NCBI RefSeq assembly: GCF_003122365.1
Contig: NZ_CP029254.1
Span: 4,613,501-4,677,500 of the forward strand
Direction: 5' to 3'
From: Streptomyces spongiicola
GTDB taxonomy: Bacteria; Actinomycetota; Actinomycetes; Streptomycetales; Streptomycetaceae
DNA: 64,000 nucleotides
Under the pieces are notes generated by a model that had not been told where the DNA came from, searched no databases, and worked only from the letters and a program-made list of their open reading frames with translations. Position numbers and translations under genes: made by a program. Of this stretch, positions 27,769 to 36,229 are shown in pieces. How positions within the stretch are numbered: position 1 is the first letter of the stretch; each line of letters starts with the position of its first letter.

Positions 27769-28760
27769 GCGGCGCCGTGTGGGGTCCTGCGACCGGAGTC
27801 GGCTCGCTGCCCGGCGGGGACGCGCGCGAGGCCGCGAGGACCGTCACCGGGTCCTTCGGGGACTTCCCCCACCTGCCCGAGCTGCCCGGCCGCGGCCCCG
27901 GCGCCGACATGGTCGGCCGGACCGCGGGGCTGCTGGTGGAGCTGTACGCGCGCGTCGAGCCGAGCGGTTGGCGGATCGGTGACCGGCCGGGCCGGGACAC
28001 CCGGCGGGCCAGGTCCTGGCTCGGTGAGGACCTGGACGCGCTGGAGGAGTTCGCCCAGGGCTACGAGGGCCCGCTCAAGGTCCAGGCCGTCGGGCCGTGG
28101 ACGCTCGCGGCCGCGCTGGAACTCAGGAACGGCGAGGCGGCCCTCGCCGACCCCGGCGCCTGCCGGGACCTCGCGGGCTCGCTGGCCGAGGGGCTGCGCG
28201 GCCATCTCGCCGAGGTGCGGCGCCGGGTGCCGGGTGCGCGTCCCGTGCTGCAACTGGACGAGCCCTCCCTGACGGCGGTGCTGGGCGGCGGGGTGAGGAC
28301 CGCCAGCGGATACCGGACGCACCGCGCCGTGGACCGGCAGCTCGCCGAGAGCACGCTGCGGGAGGTCGTCGCCACCGCCGGTGTGCCGGTGGCCGTGCAC
28401 TCCTGTGCTCCTCGGGTGCCGTTCGCCCTGCTGCGCCGGGCGGGCGTCGCCGGGATCTCGTTCGATTTCTCGCTTCTCACCGAGCGTGACGACGAGTCGG
28501 TCGGTGAGGCGGTCGAGGGCGGCACGAAGCTCCTGGCGGGGGTCGTGTCCGCCACCGACGGCCCGTTGTCCGACCCTGCTAGTAGCGTCATGGGTGTCAG
28601 GACGCTGTGGCGCAGGCTGGGGCTGAATCCGGGGACTCTCGCCGAGTCCGTCGTGATCACCCCGTCGTGCGGGCTCGCGGGCGCTTCACCCGGCTATGCC
28701 CGTGCGGCCCTCGCGCACTGCGTCCGGGCGGCGAGATCGCTCGTGGACAACCCTGAGTGA
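27765..28760 (+). CDS. MetE-type (cobalamin-independent methionine synthase) catalytic-domain protein
   Basis: 331 residues from GTG 27765, opening VSGAVWGPATGVGSLPGGDA; the GVGSLPG motif matches methionine synthase II-type proteins. It corresponds to the C-terminal zinc barrel of MetE only. HSC in VAVHSCAPRVPF supplies the H-x-C zinc ligands and SCGLAGASPGYA near the end holds the last cysteine ligand. Without the N-terminal MetE domain it probably does not use polyglutamyl folate in the normal way, so the methyl donor and acceptor are open. It overlaps the SDR gene by 4 bases and the ligA open frame by up to 4. Confidence 0.85.
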   Translation: MSGAVWGPATGVGSLPGGDAREAARTVTGSFGDFPHLPELPGRGPGADMVGRTAGLLVELYARVEPSGWRIGDRPGRDTRRARSWLGEDLDALEEFAQGYEGPLKVQAVGPWTLAAALELRNGEAALADPGACRDLAGSLAEGLRGHLAEVRRRVPGARPVLQLDEPSLTAVLGGGVRTASGYRTHRAVDRQLAESTLREVVATAGVPVAVHSCAPRVPFALLRRAGVAGISFDFSLLTERDDESVGEAVEGGTKLLAGVVSATDGPLSDPASSVMGVRTLWRRLGLNPGTLAESVVITPSCGLAGASPGYARAALAHCVRAARSLVDNPE

Positions 28761-28795
28761 TGGACCGAGGGCCGAGGTGGCGGGAGGACGTGACG

Positions 28796-30979
28796 GTGGC
28801 TGTCGAACAGCAGGGGCCGGTGCCGGCGGAGGTGCGGGACGAGCATGCCCGGCTGGCCGAGCAGATCGAGGAGCACCGCTTCCGGTACTACGTGAAGGAC
28901 CAGCCGGTCGTCAGCGACGCCGAGTTCGACCGGCTGATGCGGTCCCTGGAGGCGCTCGAGGGCAGGTATCCGGAGCTTCGGACGCCCGACTCGCCGACCC
29001 AGCGGGTCGCGGTCGCCTACGAGACGGAGTTCACGGCGGTCGAGCACCGCGAGCGGATGCTGTCCCTCGACAACGCCTTCGACGAGGCGGAGCTCGCCGC
29101 CTGGGTGGACCGGGTCGCCAAGGAGGTCGGCACGTCCGCGCACCGCTTCCTGTGCGAGCTGAAGGTCGACGGCCTGGCGGTCAACCTCACCTACGAGAAG
29201 GGCCGGCTCACCCGGGCCGCGACCAGGGGCGACGGCCGCACCGGCGAGGACATCACCCCCAACGTCCGGACGATCGCGGACATCCCGGTCCGCCTGCGGG
29301 GCGACCGGGTCCCCGACCTGGTGGAGATCCGGGGCGAGGTCTACTTCCCCATGGAGGCCTTCGAGGAGCTCAACGCCCGCCGGATCGCGGCCGGTGAGCA
29401 GCCCTATGCCAACCCCCGGAACTCGGCGTCGGGTTCGCTGCGGCAGAAGGACCCCAGGGTCACCGCGACCCTGCCGCTGCACATGGTGGTGCACGGGATC
29501 GGCGCGCGCGACGGCCTGGAGATCGCCCGGCTCTCGGAGGCGTACGAGCTCCTGCACGAGTGGGGCCTGCCGACGGCCCGGCACTACAGGGTGGTGGACT
29601 CCCTGGAGGAGGTGCGGGAGTTCATCGCGTACTACGGCGAGCACCGGCACTCCGTGGAGCACGAGATCGACGGGGTGGTCGTCAAGCTGGACGAGATCCC
29701 GCTCCAGGGCCGGCTGGGTTCGACGTCGAGGGCGCCGCGCTGGGCGATCGCCTGGAAGTACCCGCCGGAGGAGGTCAACACCAAGCTGGTGGACATCCGC
29801 GTCGGGGTGGGCCGTACCGGCCGGGTGACGCCGTACGCGCAGGTGGAGCCGGTGACGGTCGCGGGATCCGAGGTCGAGTTCGCGACCCTGCACAACCAGG
29901 ACGTGGTCAAGGCCAAGGGCGTCCTGATCGGCGACACCGTGGTGCTGCGCAAGGCGGGCGACGTCATCCCGGAGATCCTCGGCCCCGTGGTCGACCTGCG
30001 GGACGGCGGCGAGCGGGAGTTCGTCATGCCGGCCGAGTGCCCCGAGTGCGGTACGGCCCTGCGGCCGATGAAGGAGGGCGACGTCGATCTGCGCTGCCCC
30101 AACGCCCGCAGTTGCCCGGCCCAGTTGCGGGAGCGGCTGTTCTATCTGGTGGGCCGCAAGTCCCTGGACGTGGAGGCGTTCGGCTATGTGGCCGCGGCGG
30201 CTCTGACGAAGCCGCTGGAGCCGGCCGAGCCGCCGCTGGCCGACGAGGGCGACCTGTTCGACCTGACGGTCGAGCAGCTGCTGCCCATCAAGGCGTATGT
30301 GCTGGACCAGGACAGCGGACTGCCCAAGCGCGACCCCAGGACCGGCGAGGAGAAGGTCGTCACCGTCTTCGCCAACCAGCAGGGTGAGCCCAAGAAGAAC
30401 ACGCTGGCGATGCTGGAGAACCTCGCGGCCGCCAGGGAGCGGCCACTGGCCCGCATCCTCACCGGTCTCTCCATCCGCCATGTGGGGCCGGTGGCCGCCG
30501 AGGAGCTGGCCCGCGAGTTCCGTTCGATCGAACGCATCGAACAGGCGTCCCAGGAGGAGCTCGCGGCCGTCGAGGGCGTCGGGCCGACCATCGCCGCCTC
30601 GGTGAAGCAGTGGTTCGAGGAGGACTGGCACCGCGAGATCCTCCGCAAGTGGCGGGCCGCAGGCGTCCGGATGGAGGAGGAGGGCTCCGGCGAGGACGAG
30701 GGACCGCGCCCGCTCGAGGGACTCACGGTCGTCGTCACCGGCACGCTCGAGAAGCACACCAGGGATGGCGCGAAAGACGCGCTCCAGAGCCGTGGAGCGA
30801 AGGTGACGGGTTCCGTCTCGAAGAAGACCTCGTTCGTCGTTGTGGGTGACAACCCTGGATCGAAATACGACAAAGCGGTGCAACTGAAGGTGCCCGTACT
30901 GGACGAGGACGGCTTCGCGGTCCTTCTCGAGCAAGGGCCGGACGCGGCCCGCGAGGCGGCCGCACCGATCGGGGAATAG
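28796..30979 (+). CDS. ligA: NAD+-dependent DNA ligase LigA
   Basis: Seals nicks in replication and repair using NAD+. I choose GTG 28796 because GGGAGG lies 8 bases upstream; GTG 28757, ATG 28760 and GTG 28790 are in-frame alternatives. From this start the protein has 727 residues: Ia domain with HRFRYYVKDQPVVSDAEFD (27-45), adenylation lysine K123 in CELKVDGLAVNL, the OB fold, a zinc finger (CPECGTALRP and RCPNARSCPAQL), HhH motifs near GVGPTIAAS, and a C-terminal BRCT domain (GLTVVVTGTLEKHTR). An insert of about 60 residues around DQDSGLPKRDPRTGEEK separates zinc-finger and HhH parts, which I believe is normal in Streptomyces. Confidence 0.96.
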   Translation: MAVEQQGPVPAEVRDEHARLAEQIEEHRFRYYVKDQPVVSDAEFDRLMRSLEALEGRYPELRTPDSPTQRVAVAYETEFTAVEHRERMLSLDNAFDEAELAAWVDRVAKEVGTSAHRFLCELKVDGLAVNLTYEKGRLTRAATRGDGRTGEDITPNVRTIADIPVRLRGDRVPDLVEIRGEVYFPMEAFEELNARRIAAGEQPYANPRNSASGSLRQKDPRVTATLPLHMVVHGIGARDGLEIARLSEAYELLHEWGLPTARHYRVVDSLEEVREFIAYYGEHRHSVEHEIDGVVVKLDEIPLQGRLGSTSRAPRWAIAWKYPPEEVNTKLVDIRVGVGRTGRVTPYAQVEPVTVAGSEVEFATLHNQDVVKAKGVLIGDTVVLRKAGDVIPEILGPVVDLRDGGEREFVMPAECPECGTALRPMKEGDVDLRCPNARSCPAQLRERLFYLVGRKSLDVEAFGYVAAAALTKPLEPAEPPLADEGDLFDLTVEQLLPIKAYVLDQDSGLPKRDPRTGEEKVVTVFANQQGEPKKNTLAMLENLAAARERPLARILTGLSIRHVGPVAAEELAREFRSIERIEQASQEELAAVEGVGPTIAASVKQWFEEDWHREILRKWRAAGVRMEEEGSGEDEGPRPLEGLTVVVTGTLEKHTRDGAKDALQSRGAKVTGSVSKKTSFVVVGDNPGSKYDKAVQLKVPVLDEDGFAVLLEQGPDAAREAAAPIGE

Positions 30980-31218
30980 TACGGTCGTGCGAACCGACCC
31001 CCCGTCAGGATCACTCGTTCGGCGCATATCAGAGGGATAAGGGTGGCCGGGTCGCATTCGGGCAAGAGCTGTAGAGCGCTGCCCGTCGGAGCCCGCCGCG
31101 GCCTACTGTTGGGGTATGCGCCTGTTGTGCACGGCCGCGTGGTGAGGTTTCGGCCGTGGTCGCACGACACGGAAGCCACCACGTGGCATCGGCACCGCCG
31201 GCTGTGAGAGGGACGGGA

Positions 31219-33345
31219 ATGGAACCGACCGAGAGCGCCGCCCCGGTCTCACGGCCGCGTGGTCTCGCGGGGCTCGCGTTCGTCGCGGGCATCGCGTCGA
31301 AGCTGCCGCTCGTCGTCACGGGCATCGCCGCACTCGCCCTGGCGGCCGGGCTCTTCGACGCCCTGCGCGAGGGGCGGGCGCTCTTCCCCGCGGGCGCCGA
31401 GGGCTGGTCCCTCGCCGCGCTGACCGCCGTCATCGTCGGCCATCTGGTCGCCCTCGGGCGGGACCGCTGGTGGGGCGGCACGGGTTCCGGTGCCGCCCTG
31501 ACGCTCGCGGTGCTGCTGCTGTACGGCTGGGTTCCGGCCGCCGTGGTCAGCCTCGCCGTGGTGGTGCTGGTCGGCGCAGCCCGGCGGCACCGCTGGCGGC
31601 AGGGCGCCCTGCACGGCGCGGTGGACGTCCTGGGCATCGGCGCGGCCGCACTCGTCCTCGCCGCGTTCGGCGAGGCACCGACCGTCGAGGCCCCCTGGCA
31701 GCCCCTGCAGTGGGGACCGGAAGCGATCCCCGAGGTGGTGCTGGCCGCGGCCGCGTACATCGCCGTCACCCGGATGCTGCTCTGGTACGCCCTGGTGCCG
31801 CAGGGCAGCGGACTGCCCACGGTCGCCCGCACCGCGCTGCTGCGGCAGGGACTCGTGGCCGTCGCCCTGCTCGGCATCGCCCCGTTGATCTGCGTCGTTG
31901 CGACCACCGTGCCGGCGGTGCTCCCGCTGTTCGCCGTGCCGCTGATCGCCCTCGACTCCACCCTGTGGATCGCCCGCGCCCGGGCCGAGGAGCAGCTGCG
32001 CGACCCGCTCACCAAGCTCCCCAACCGCCAGTGCCTGCTGGAGCGCACCTGGACGGCGCTGGAGGAGGCCGAGGGGATCGGAGCGCGCTCGGCCCTCGTC
32101 CTGATCGATCTCGACCGGTTCCGCTCGGTCAACGACACGCTCGGCCACCTCGCGGGCGACCGGCTGCTGCTCCAGATCGCCGAACGGCTGAAGCTCGCGC
32201 TGCCGCGCGGAGCCGAGGCCGCGCGGCTGGGCGGCGACGAGTTCGCCGTGCTGCTGCCCACGACCGACTCCACCACCAGCGCCCAGCGGGTCGCCCGGCA
32301 CCTGGTGGGCCAGCTCTCCTCACCCCTCGACCTCGACGGGCTCACCCTGGTCCTGGAGGCCAGCGCCGGCCTCGCCGTCTTCCCCGACCACGCCCTCGAC
32401 GCCGAAGGGCTGCTCAGGCGGGCGGATGTGGCGATGTACCAGGCGAAGCGCGACCGCACCGGCGTCGAGGTGTACGAGTCCAAGCGCGACTCGAACACAC
32501 CGGACCGGCTCGGACTGCTCGGCGATCTGCGCCGGGCGCTGGACGCGGGCGAGGTGGAACTCCACTACCAGCCGAAGGTCCGCTTCGACGGCCATGTCGC
32601 CGGGCTCGAGGCACTGGTGCGCTGGGTGCACCCGGACCGCGGCCGGGTTCCCCCCGACGAGTTCATCGCCATCGCGGAGTCCTCGGGGCTGATGCCGCAT
32701 CTGACCGAGTACGTGCTGGAGTCCGCGCTGGGCCAGGTCGCCAAGTGGCGCTCCCAGGGCCTCGAGGTGCCGGTCGCCGTCAATGTGTCGCCGCGCGACG
32801 TCCACACCCCGGGCTTCGCCGGCTCCGTCGCGGCACGGCTCGCCCGGCACGGCGTCCCGGCGGGCGCGCTGCAACTGGAGATCACCGAGCATGTGCTGCT
32901 GGAGGACCCGCAGCGGGCCGGGGACACCCTCGCGGCGCTCACCGGCCACGGCGTGAAGATGTCGCTGGACGACTTCGGCACGGGCTACTCCTCCCTGGTC
33001 CATCTGCGTCGGCTGCCGGTCAGCGAACTCAAGATCGACCGGTCGTTCGTCGCCCGGCTCGCGGTCGACGCTGAAGACGCCGAGATCGTCCGCTGCACCG
33101 TCGACCTCGCCCACTCCCTCGGACTGCTCGTGGTCGCCGAGGGCGTGGAGGACGACGAGACCTGGGAGCGGCTGCGCGACCTGGGCTGCGACGCGGTGCA
33201 GGGCTGGCTGGTCGCGGCGGCGATGCCGCCCCAGGAGACCACGGCCTGGCTGCGGGCCCGGGGCCAGCACGGCTGGCGCCGCCCGGTGGGCGAGCTTCCC
33301 GCCGCCCCGTCCGAGGTGGACCGCCCGTCGGGCCTGGTGAACTGA
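31219..33345 (+). CDS. rmdB: Membrane GGDEF-EAL protein, probable c-di-GMP phosphodiesterase RmdB
   Basis: 708 residues from ATG 31219 (GAGAGGGAC about 6 bases upstream); the open frame reaches back to 31156. The N-terminal 240 residues form several membrane helices. The GGDEF domain is intact (DPLTKLPNR, then GGDEF at 338-342), and so is the EAL domain (EAL at 464-466, LDDFGTGYSSL, LKIDRSF, VVAEGVE). Such proteins can both make and degrade c-di-GMP, the messenger that controls BldD and WhiG in Streptomyces development. In S. coelicolor the gene after ligA is rmdB (SCO5495), shown to be a phosphodiesterase; synteny is my reason for the name. Confidence 0.88.
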   Translation: MEPTESAAPVSRPRGLAGLAFVAGIASKLPLVVTGIAALALAAGLFDALREGRALFPAGAEGWSLAALTAVIVGHLVALGRDRWWGGTGSGAALTLAVLLLYGWVPAAVVSLAVVVLVGAARRHRWRQGALHGAVDVLGIGAAALVLAAFGEAPTVEAPWQPLQWGPEAIPEVVLAAAAYIAVTRMLLWYALVPQGSGLPTVARTALLRQGLVAVALLGIAPLICVVATTVPAVLPLFAVPLIALDSTLWIARARAEEQLRDPLTKLPNRQCLLERTWTALEEAEGIGARSALVLIDLDRFRSVNDTLGHLAGDRLLLQIAERLKLALPRGAEAARLGGDEFAVLLPTTDSTTSAQRVARHLVGQLSSPLDLDGLTLVLEASAGLAVFPDHALDAEGLLRRADVAMYQAKRDRTGVEVYESKRDSNTPDRLGLLGDLRRALDAGEVELHYQPKVRFDGHVAGLEALVRWVHPDRGRVPPDEFIAIAESSGLMPHLTEYVLESALGQVAKWRSQGLEVPVAVNVSPRDVHTPGFAGSVAARLARHGVPAGALQLEITEHVLLEDPQRAGDTLAALTGHGVKMSLDDFGTGYSSLVHLRRLPVSELKIDRSFVARLAVDAEDAEIVRCTVDLAHSLGLLVVAEGVEDDETWERLRDLGCDAVQGWLVAAAMPPQETTAWLRARGQHGWRRPVGELPAAPSEVDRPSGLVN

Positions 33346-34174
33346 GGGGCGCGTCGAGGCCGACTGCCGGCTGATCCTCCGGCTGGTGGCGTGGTGGCGT
33401 GGTGGCGTGGTGGCGTGGTGGCGTGATGGCCCGGTGGCGCGGCCCTGGTGGTGCGGCGGTCTGGCGGCTGGCGGTGCGTGGCCTGCCTGGCCTCACGGTG
33501 GCTCGGTGGCTCGATGGCCGGGGGTTTGGGTGCTGGGTACCCGGTTGGCTTGGCGGTGTCGAGGTGTCGAGGTGTCGCGGTCTGGCGCGCTCGGTGGCGC
33601 GGCGGTGCGTGGTCTGCCTGGCGGTCCGGTGGCCGGGGGTTTGGGTGCTGGGCGCCCGGTTGGCTTGGCGGTTTCGCGGTCTGGCGCTCCCGGTGGCGCG
33701 GCGGTGCGTGGCCTGCCTGGCGGTTCGGTGGCTCGGTGGCCGGGGGTTTGGGTGCTGGGTACCCGGTTGGCTTGGCGGTGTCGAGGTGTCGAGGTGTCGC
33801 GGTCTGGCGCGCTCGGTGGCGCGGCGGTGCGTGGTCTGCCTGGCGGTTCGGTGGTTCGGTGGTTCGGTGGTTCGGTGGCCGGGGGTTTGGGCGCTGGGCG
33901 CCCGGTGGCCTGGCGGCTTCGCGGTCTGGCGCTCCCGGTGGCGCATGGCCTGCCTGGTGGCATGATGGCGCGGCCCGCGGCCCCGCGGCCCGGCGGCCCG
34001 TGACCCTGTCCACCGGGGGCGGTCCCGCCCGGGCGGCGGGCCTCCGCCGTGCGACCCGAGGCACCCTCCGCCTCGGGTGCCGGCCGGGTCCCGCGGCAAA
34101 GGGTTTCGCGGGCACCCGGACCTGGCCCATAGGATTGGGCCACAACCATCACACTCACCCCTGAGGATCGCTGC
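33346..34174. repeat. Minisatellite between rmdB and gatC
   Basis: 829 bases. It starts with five copies of GGTGGCGT at about 33385-33424, then four imperfect copies of a 107-139-base unit; the landmark GCCGGGGGTTTGGG recurs at 33517, 33632, 33739 and 33878. Copies 1 and 3 share a TCGAGGTGTCGAGGTGTCG segment that is missing from copies 2 and 4, so units alternate. From about 33970 the DNA is ordinary and should hold the gatC promoter. Long open frames on both strands encode only repeats such as HAPPRHRARQ and I reject them as genes. Confidence 0.85.
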
Positions 34175-34471
34175 ATGCCTGGCATCACGCGCGAGGAGGT
34201 CGCCCACCTCGCCCGGCTGGCACGTCTGGAGCTGAAGGCCGAAGAGCTCGACCACTTCGCCGGACAGCTCGACGACATCATCGGCGCGGTCGCCCGCGTC
34301 GCCGAGGTCGCCGACCGAGACGTACCGCCGACCTCCCATCCGCTGCCGCTGACCAACGTCATGCGCGCGGACGAGGTCCGTCCGTCGCTCACCTCCGAGC
34401 AGGCGCTCTCCTGCGCCCCGGCACAGGAGCAGCAGCGTTTCAAGGTGCCGCAGATCCTGGGGGAGGACTGA
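34175..34471 (+). CDS. gatC: Glutamyl-tRNA(Gln)/aspartyl-tRNA(Asn) amidotransferase subunit C
   Basis: 98-residue small subunit that stabilises GatA and its contact with GatB. MPGITREEVAHLARLARLEL is the standard family start, followed by the hydrophobic heptads of the C-terminal wrap (TNVMRADEVRPS) and the conserved FKVPQIL end. Seven bases before gatA. The complex amidates misacylated Glu-tRNA(Gln), needed where no glutaminyl-tRNA synthetase exists. Confidence 0.97.
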   Translation: MPGITREEVAHLARLARLELKAEELDHFAGQLDDIIGAVARVAEVADRDVPPTSHPLPLTNVMRADEVRPSLTSEQALSCAPAQEQQRFKVPQILGED

Positions 34472-34477
34472 CCAGCG

Positions 34478-35977
34478 ATGACGGACAGCCCCATCATCAA
34501 GCTCACCGCGGCGGAGATCGCCGCCAGGATCGCCTCAGGCGCGCTGACCGCCGTCGAGGTCACCGAGGCGCACCTCGCCCGGATCGAGGCCGTGGACGAG
34601 AAGGTCCACGCGTTCCTGCACATCGACCGTGAGGGTGCCCTCGCCCAGGCCCGTGCCGTCGACGAGAAGCGCGAACGCGGCGAGACGCTCGGCCCGCTGG
34701 CCGGCGTGCCGCTGGCGCTGAAGGACATCTTCACCACCGCGGGCATCCCCACCACCGTCGGCTCGAAGATCCTCGAGGGCTGGATCCCGCCGTACGACGC
34801 CACCCTGACGCGCAGGCTGAAGGAGGCCGACGTCGTCATCCTCGGCAAGACCAACATGGACGAGTTCGCCATGGGGTCCTCGACCGAGAACAGCGCGTAC
34901 GGCCCGACCGGCAACCCCTGGGACCTGACCCGCATCCCCGGCGGCTCCGGCGGCGGTTCGTCCGCCGCGCTCGCCTCGTACGAGGCGCCGCTCGCCATCG
35001 GGACGGACACCGGCGGCTCCATCCGCCAGCCCGCCGCCGTCACCGGCACGGTCGGTGTGAAGCCCACCTACGGTGCCGTGTCCCGCTACGGCATGGTCGC
35101 CTTCTCCTCGTCGCTCGACCAGGGCGGTCCCTGTGCCCGCACGGTCCTCGACGCGGCGCTGCTGCACGAGGTGATCGCCGGCCACGACCCGCTCGACTCC
35201 ACCTCCATCGACGCCCCGGTCCCGCCGGTCGTCGAGGCCGCGCGCAACGGCTCGGTCGAGGGCATGCGCGTCGGTGTCGTCAGGCAGTTCCGCGGCGAGG
35301 GCTACCAGGCCGGTGTCGTACAGCGGTTCGACGAGTCCGTGCGGCTGCTGAAGGAGCTGGGCGCGGAGATCGTCGAACTCGACTGCCCCTCCTTCGACCT
35401 GGCTCTCTCCGCCTACTACCTGATCGCGCCGTCCGAGTGCTCCTCGAACCTCGCCCGGTTCGACGGTCTGCGCTACGGCCTGCGCGTCGGCGACGACGGC
35501 ACCCGCTCGGCCGAGGACGTCACCTCGCTGACCCGCGAGGAGGGCTTCGGCGACGAGGTCAAGCGCCGGATCATGCTCGGCACTTACGCCCTGTCGTCGG
35601 GCTACTACGACGCGTACTACGGCAGTGCCCAGAAGGTGCGCACCCTCATCAAGCAGGACTTCGAGAGGGCCTTCGAGCAGGTCGACGTGATCGTCTCCCC
35701 GACGACCCCGACCACCGCCTTCCCGATCGGCGAGCGCGCCGACGACCCGATGGCGATGTACCTCGCCGACCTGTGCACGATTCCGACCAACCTGGCCGGC
35801 AACGCCGCGATGTCGCTGCCCTGCGGACTGGCGCCGGAGGACGGTCTCCCGGTCGGTCTGCAGATCATCGCCCCCGCCATGAAGGACGAGCGGCTCTACC
35901 GGGTGGGTGCGGCCGTCGAGGCGGCCTTCGTGGCACGCTGGGGCCATCCGCTGCTGGAGGAGGCACCGTCACTGTGA
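34478..35977 (+). CDS. gatA: Glutamyl-tRNA(Gln) amidotransferase subunit A
   Basis: 499-residue amidase-signature enzyme that frees ammonia from glutamine for the GatB kinase site. The Ser-cisSer-Lys triad is K82 (LALKDIFTT), S157 and S181 (IPGGSGGGSSAA and DTGGSIRQP). Length and ends are normal. It follows gatC with six bases between and its TGA overlaps the GTG of the 79-residue gene, so it belongs to one operon with gatB. Confidence 0.97.
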   Translation: MTDSPIIKLTAAEIAARIASGALTAVEVTEAHLARIEAVDEKVHAFLHIDREGALAQARAVDEKRERGETLGPLAGVPLALKDIFTTAGIPTTVGSKILEGWIPPYDATLTRRLKEADVVILGKTNMDEFAMGSSTENSAYGPTGNPWDLTRIPGGSGGGSSAALASYEAPLAIGTDTGGSIRQPAAVTGTVGVKPTYGAVSRYGMVAFSSSLDQGGPCARTVLDAALLHEVIAGHDPLDSTSIDAPVPPVVEAARNGSVEGMRVGVVRQFRGEGYQAGVVQRFDESVRLLKELGAEIVELDCPSFDLALSAYYLIAPSECSSNLARFDGLRYGLRVGDDGTRSAEDVTSLTREEGFGDEVKRRIMLGTYALSSGYYDAYYGSAQKVRTLIKQDFERAFEQVDVIVSPTTPTTAFPIGERADDPMAMYLADLCTIPTNLAGNAAMSLPCGLAPEDGLPVGLQIIAPAMKDERLYRVGAAVEAAFVARWGHPLLEEAPSL

Positions 35978-36213
35978 GTAGCTTGCAGAAGGCCAAGGGC
36001 TTCACGAAGTCCCGTACCGGCACGTATGTGTCCATGGCCGCCACCGCGTTCGGAGCCATCGGCGTCGCCAAGCAGGCCAGGAAGGCCCGCCTGGAGCACG
36101 ACACGCTCCGGCTGGTCGACGCCGCCGTGTCCGCCGCCGCCATCGTCACCGGACTCGCGATCCTCTACCGGGAGCTGAAGCGCCTGGGCGACGACGACGT
36201 CCTGCTGGGCTGA
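35974..36213 (+). CDS. Small membrane protein of unknown function between gatA and gatB
   Basis: 79 residues from GTG 35974, which overlaps the gatA stop (GTGA). An N-terminal basic stretch (LQKAKGFTKSRTG) is followed by a helical region and a hydrophobic helix at about 50-68 (DAAVSAAAIVTGLAILY), then an acidic end. No family motif is recognised. Third-position G/C is high and the coupling with gatA is tight, so it is probably translated. A gene of this kind is present at this position in other Streptomyces as far as I recall, but its role in amidation, if any, is unknown. Confidence 0.75.
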   Translation: MSSLQKAKGFTKSRTGTYVSMAATAFGAIGVAKQARKARLEHDTLRLVDAAVSAAAIVTGLAILYRELKRLGDDDVLLG

Positions 36214-36229
36214 GAGGGAAAGTTTCACC

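Noticed and set aside
33386..35067. Long open frames over the minisatellite before gatC, including one running into gatA antisense
   Set aside because: Products are tandem repeats without start sites; the frame remains open because unit length and composition avoid stops.
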